Below, in pieces: positions 6,441 through 8,699 of a stretch of DNA of 8,699 bases. This stretch comes from Planctomycetaceae bacterium. GTDB taxonomy: Bacteria > Planctomycetota > Planctomycetia > Pirellulales > JAEUIK01. Made by a program: the position numbers and the translations under genes. Each line of letters opens with the position of its first letter. Position 1 is the first letter of the stretch. The notes beneath the pieces are model-generated. The model was not told the origin of the DNA. It was given only the letters and a program-made list of their open reading frames with translations, and ran no database searches. The DNA is taken from positions 1-8,699 of the forward strand of contig WGDQ01000391.1 of NCBI GenBank assembly GCA_015493185.1, read 5' to 3'.

Positions 6441-6569
6441 ATGGAAACGAGTCAGTCGCTTTTTTTCGGAAGCCGATTCGGCGAGGTGGCGGAAGACTTC
6501 CGCCCTGCGTTGATGACACCTCGCCGAGGGTGCGGTGTGAGCGGCCGTTTCAAAGTTGGTGGAGTTTGA
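6441..6569 (+). CDS. possible 42-codon leader ORF before lpxA (speculative)
   Basis: An ATG at 6441 opens a 42-codon frame (METSQSLFFGSRFGEVAEDF...) whose TGA (6567-6569) ends three bases before the lpxA ATG. The large stem-loop at 6479-6526 lies inside it, and the lpxA Shine-Dalgarno (6561-6564) falls in its last codons. Such an arrangement would allow translational coupling or attenuation. Against this, the upstream AAAGAAG is a poor ribosome site, third positions are less GC-rich than in the neighbouring genes, and no homologue is recognised. It may be chance. Confidence 0.2.
   Translation: METSQSLFFGSRFGEVAEDFRPALMTPRRGCGVSGRFKVGGV
6479..6526 (+). promoter_or_regulatory. composite stem-loop in the lpxA 5' region
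   Basis: CGGCGAGGTG (6479-6488) pairs perfectly with CACCTCGCCG (6517-6526). Inside it, GCGGAA (6489-6494) pairs with TTCCGC (6498-6503) around a GAC loop, leaving a 13-nt asymmetric internal strand (6504-6516). In RNA this would be very stable. It ends 46 nt before the lpxA ATG and leaves the lpxA Shine-Dalgarno free. No T-run follows. It could be a protein or ligand-responsive RNA element, a processing site or a transcriptional pause site. The pairing is seen; the function is inferred. Confidence 0.45.
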
Positions 6570-6572
6570 GCC

Positions 6573-7376
6573 ATGGCATCGTTTGCCGACTACACTTCAA
6601 TCGACCCGCGAGCCGAAATCGCTGACGAAGTGGAAATCGGGCCCTTCTGCGTGATTGGCCCCCACGTACGCATCGGTCGCGGCACACGATTGATGAGCCA
6701 CGTGACCCTCTTCGGCGACGTGACCATCGGCGAGCGAAACCGCATCTATCCGAACACCGTGATCGGCGCCGAGCCGCAAGACCTCACATACCGGGGCACG
6801 CGTACACGGGTGACGATTGGCGACGACAACATTATTCGCGAAGGCGTGACGATCAACCGAGCCACGGAAAAAGAGGATGGCGAAACACGGATTGGCAACG
6901 CCAACTTTCTAATGGCCAATTGCCACATCGCGCACGACTGCAAGATCGGCAACCATGTGATCATCGCCAACGGAACCCTTTTGGGCGGCCACGTGCACGT
7001 GGACGATCATGCGTCGCTTTCCGGGGGCGTGGGCGTGCACCACTACACGTCGATCGGGCGGTTCAGCTTTGTCAGCGGGCTGAGCCGCATTCTGCACGAC
7101 GTGCCGCCCTTTATGCTGGTTGATGGCGTGCCGGCGCGGCCACGCTGCATCAACGTGGTGGCCCTTCGGCGGCACAACTTCTCGCCCGAGTCGATCGAGA
7201 GCCTGGCCGAAGCCCACCGGTTGCTTTACCGGGCCAAGGTGGGTTCGGTCAACGCCCGCGAGATCCTGCGCAGCAACTACCGGTTGACTCCCGAGGTCGA
7301 ACACTTGCTGGCTTTCGTGGACAATCAGCAGCAGGGCAAGCACGGCCGTGCCCGTGAACGAAGGAGAGCGGCATGA
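6573..7376 (+). CDS. lpxA: acyl-ACP--UDP-N-acetylglucosamine O-acyltransferase
   Basis: LpxA transfers a (hydroxy)acyl chain from acyl-ACP to position 3 of UDP-GlcNAc, the first step of lipid A synthesis, in the cytoplasm as a trimer. The 267-residue protein is of normal length. Residues about 1-185 are hexapeptide repeats (IADEVEIGPF..., IGDDNIIREG..., IGNHVIIANG...) forming a left-handed beta-helix, followed by a helical C-terminal domain. The catalytic His is H121 in HIAHDCKIGN, with H118, H140 and H156 matching other conserved histidines. G169 aligns with E. coli G173, the acyl-length 'ruler' residue, so the pocket does not carry the Met that shortens chains in Pseudomonas. The actual chain length is not predictable from this alone. 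The ATG at 6573 follows GGAG (6561-6564) with 8-nt spacing. Its stop overlaps the next gene's start, implying coupled translation. The final 15 residues are a basic tail of no known role. Confidence 0.96.
   Translation: MASFADYTSIDPRAEIADEVEIGPFCVIGPHVRIGRGTRLMSHVTLFGDVTIGERNRIYPNTVIGAEPQDLTYRGTRTRVTIGDDNIIREGVTINRATEKEDGETRIGNANFLMANCHIAHDCKIGNHVIIANGTLLGGHVHVDDHASLSGGVGVHHYTSIGRFSFVSGLSRILHDVPPFMLVDGVPARPRCINVVALRRHNFSPESIESLAEAHRLLYRAKVGSVNAREILRSNYRLTPEVEHLLAFVDNQQQGKHGRARERRRAA
7361..7366 (+). promoter_or_regulatory. ribosome binding site for the dehydrogenase gene, inside lpxA
   Basis: AAGGAG lies 6 nt before the ATG at 7373, within the last codons of lpxA. Together with the ATGA stop-start overlap, it shows that the dehydrogenase is translated from the lpxA message. 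Confidence 0.7.
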
Positions 7377-8509
7377 GCCCCGTACGTGTGGCCGTGATCG
7401 GCGCCGGCTGCTTCGGTCGCAATCATATCCGACTGCTGAGCTCGATGGACGACGTCGAGCTGGTGGCCGTGGTAGACGCTGATGAGCGGGCGCGGCAGCA
7501 GGCGGCCAAAGACTTCGGTGTGACGACGGTTGCCGATCACCGCGAACTGCAACAAAAGATCGACGCGGCCGTGCTGGCCGTGCCGACGCGGCTGCACCAC
7601 CGCTTGGGCATGGAGTTGCTACAGCGCGGCGTGCACTTGATGGTCGAAAAACCGCTGGCCACCTGCGGCGATGAGGCCCGCGAGCTAGTGGAAACGGCCG
7701 CCGAGCGCGGCCGCATTTTGCAGGTGGGCCACATCGAGCGGTTCAATCCGGCCCTCGAGGCGGCGCTGCCGTATGTCGACGAGCCCCGGCTGATCGAGGC
7801 CCGACGCACAGCACCGCACCGATTCCGTTCGACGGACATCGGCGTGGTGTTCGATCTGATGATCCATGATCTGGACATCGTATTGTCGCTGGTTCGGGCG
7901 CCGTTGCGGCATGTCGAGGCGCTGGGCGTGGCCCTGTTCGGTCGTCATGAAGACATCGCACAGGCCCGGCTGACATTCGACAACGGCTGCGTGGCCACAT
8001 TGACCGCTTCGCGTGCCAGCTACGAGCTTTCGCGGCAAATGCACATCTGGTCGCAGCGGGGTTTTGCTTCGATCGACTTCGATAGCCGAGTGACAACGCT
8101 GGTCGAGCCGTCGGCCGTGGTGCGCGGGGGGCAGATCGACGCGGAAACCCTTTCGCAGGCCGAACGCCAATACTTGATCGACCACTTGTTCGACGAATTT
8201 CTGCCCATGCGGCGAATCGAAGCGGGCCAAACCAATCAGCTCGAAGCCGAACTGCGCGACTTTGTTGCGGCCATTCGGCAAGGTCGGCGGCCGCGCGTCT
8301 CGGGCGACCACGGGCTGCGGGCCATCGAAGTGGCCGATGCGATCTTGGCGTCGATCGCTCGGCACGCGTGGGACGGTTCGGCCGAGGGGCGGGTTGGCCC
8401 ACATTTGGCAACAAGCCCGCACGTTTTGCAGGGGCCGCACTGGCTGCGAAAGCAGTCGGCAGCCGAACCTCATTCAGAGCCCTCGCGTCGGCGACGCGAA
8501 GCCGGCTGA
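7373..8509 (+). CDS. Gfo/Idh/MocA-family NAD(P)-dependent oxidoreductase, candidate UDP-GlcNAc 3-dehydrogenase (GnnA-like)
   Basis: The 378-residue protein has an N-terminal Rossmann fold with VAVIGAGCFGRNH (G10, G12, G15) and the family EKP motif (E92-K93-P94), whose Lys is catalytic in relatives. VGHIERFNP (118-126) leads into the C-terminal alpha/beta domain, where FDLMIHDLDI holds the conserved active-site H165 and D168. The VGHIERFNP motif is typical of Gfo/Idh enzymes annotated as UDP-GlcNAc 3-dehydrogenases. In Acidithiobacillus GnnA does this oxidation, and GnnB then installs the 3-amino group used by LpxA. The 4-nt overlap with lpxA (ATGA, 7373-7376) and its strong ribosome site tie it to lipid A synthesis. 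The family assignment is secure; the substrate is inferred from context and motif, and other nucleotide sugars are possible. The last 35 or so residues are a low-complexity Ser/Arg tail reaching into a palindrome at 8483-8499. Confidence 0.88.
   Translation: MSPVRVAVIGAGCFGRNHIRLLSSMDDVELVAVVDADERARQQAAKDFGVTTVADHRELQQKIDAAVLAVPTRLHHRLGMELLQRGVHLMVEKPLATCGDEARELVETAAERGRILQVGHIERFNPALEAALPYVDEPRLIEARRTAPHRFRSTDIGVVFDLMIHDLDIVLSLVRAPLRHVEALGVALFGRHEDIAQARLTFDNGCVATLTASRASYELSRQMHIWSQRGFASIDFDSRVTTLVEPSAVVRGGQIDAETLSQAERQYLIDHLFDEFLPMRRIEAGQTNQLEAELRDFVAAIRQGRRPRVSGDHGLRAIEVADAILASIARHAWDGSAEGRVGPHLATSPHVLQGPHWLRKQSAAEPHSEPSRRRREAG
8483..8499. repeat. REP-like palindrome at the end of the oxidoreductase gene
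   Basis: TCGCGTC (8483-8489) and GACGCGA (8493-8499) form a perfect 7-bp stem with a 3-nt GGC loop. It encodes part of the unconserved C-terminal tail and lies 10 nt before the end of the gene, with AGCCGGC just after it. Short GC-rich palindromes at gene ends resemble REP elements or terminators, but there is no T-run and only one copy is in the window. Confidence 0.3.
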
Positions 8510-8664
8510 ATCTTATGGCGGCCTGATTCTCCGGCCCCCGCTCTCTCTTTCTCGATCCATACGGCCTGCGATTGCAGCGCGGCCCGCAAGGTCGGCCCCG
8601 TTGCGCGGCCGGTGAATGCTGTACTTGGCCCCGATTGCCGAACTTTCCCGACGGGACAACGGCC

Positions 8665-8670
8665 TATAAT
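8665..8670 (+). promoter_or_regulatory. candidate -10 box for a gene beyond the right edge
   Basis: A perfect TATAAT lies at 8665-8670. The bases at the expected -35 position (about 8642-8647, ACTTTC) match poorly, so it would be an activator-dependent or alternative promoter at best. The 190 nt from 8510 to the edge hold no other recognisable feature. A purine-rich AGAGGAAA follows at 8678-8685. Confidence 0.25.
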
Positions 8671-8699
8671 TACAGGTAGAGGAAACCTCGCCGGGCGGC

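Larger units (their letters stand above)
6286..6572. other. lpxC-lpxA gap with three GC-rich stem-loops
   Basis: The 287-nt gap contains three perfect hairpins. CCGGC/GCCGG lies at 6336-6349, with a GATG loop. GGCGG/CCGCC lies at 6405-6418, with an ATCT loop. A composite structure at 6479-6526 is listed separately. A run of seven T lies at 6460-6466, but it is over 40 nt after the second hairpin, so it does not form a standard terminator. No fabZ, lpxD or RNA gene is recognisable here. Confidence 0.5.

Noticed and set aside
6405..6466. Intrinsic terminator made of the hairpin 6405-6418 and the T-run 6460-6466
   Set aside because: The T-run lies 41 nt beyond the hairpin, too far for standard intrinsic termination, and a T-rich stretch immediately after the stem is missing.
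5128..6519. A 463-codon minus-strand open frame
   Set aside because: It lies opposite the end of ompH and all of lpxC, whose active-site residues are intact on the plus strand, and its translation resembles no family.
1..8699. CRISPR array, transposase, integrase, tRNA or rRNA
   Set aside because: I saw no regularly spaced long repeats, transposase or integrase motifs, terminal inverted repeats, tRNA T-loop signatures or rRNA sequence anywhere in the window.

Overview
The window is GC-rich bacterial DNA with dense, strongly codon-biased genes separated by unusually long non-coding gaps. An FHA-GAF signalling protein, a secreted M28 peptidase with a C-terminal PDZ domain, and an ompH/skp - lpxC - lpxA - Gfo/Idh oxidoreductase series together point to a diderm bacterium. 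The best guess is the phylum Planctomycetota, order Pirellulales or a relative. That assignment rests on gene content and style, not on a marker gene.

Layout. (1) Positions 1-715, minus strand: the first 238 codons of an FHA-GAF protein whose output domain lies outside the window. (2) 716-1782: about 1.07 kb with no convincing gene. It holds an imperfect tandem repeat just upstream of the FHA gene, a weak terminator-like inverted repeat, a 40-nt hairpin and an 11-nt tandem duplication. (3) 1783-3909: a secreted zinc aminopeptidase-type M28 enzyme with a charged helical insertion and a PDZ domain. (4) 3910-4582: a 673-nt gap with small repeats, two palindromes and a possible promoter for the next gene. 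(5) 4583-8509: four plus-strand genes for outer-membrane biogenesis. They are a periplasmic OmpH/Skp chaperone, LpxC (the committed deacetylase of lipid A synthesis), LpxA (the first acyltransferase) and a Gfo/Idh/MocA dehydrogenase whose ATG overlaps the lpxA stop. (6) 8510-8699: intergenic, with a TATAAT box near the right edge.

How the genes work together. LpxA acylates a UDP-GlcNAc-type sugar at position 3, LpxC removes the 2-acetyl group of the product, and Skp/OmpH escorts outer-membrane proteins through the periplasm, so 4583-8509 is an envelope-building cluster. The most interesting part is the last pair. A dehydrogenase carrying a VGHIERFNP motif, translationally coupled to lpxA, resembles the GnnA step that oxidises UDP-GlcNAc at C3 before transamination. 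If that is right, the organism may build lipid A on a 3-amino sugar (GlcNAc3N) with an amide-linked chain. The partner aminotransferase (GnnB) is not in the window, so this remains a hypothesis.

A second notable feature is the 287-nt lpxC-lpxA gap. fabZ or lpxD often sits near lpxA in other bacteria, but here the gap contains no such gene. It carries three GC-rich stem-loops and a possible 42-codon leader ORF ending three bases before the lpxA ATG.
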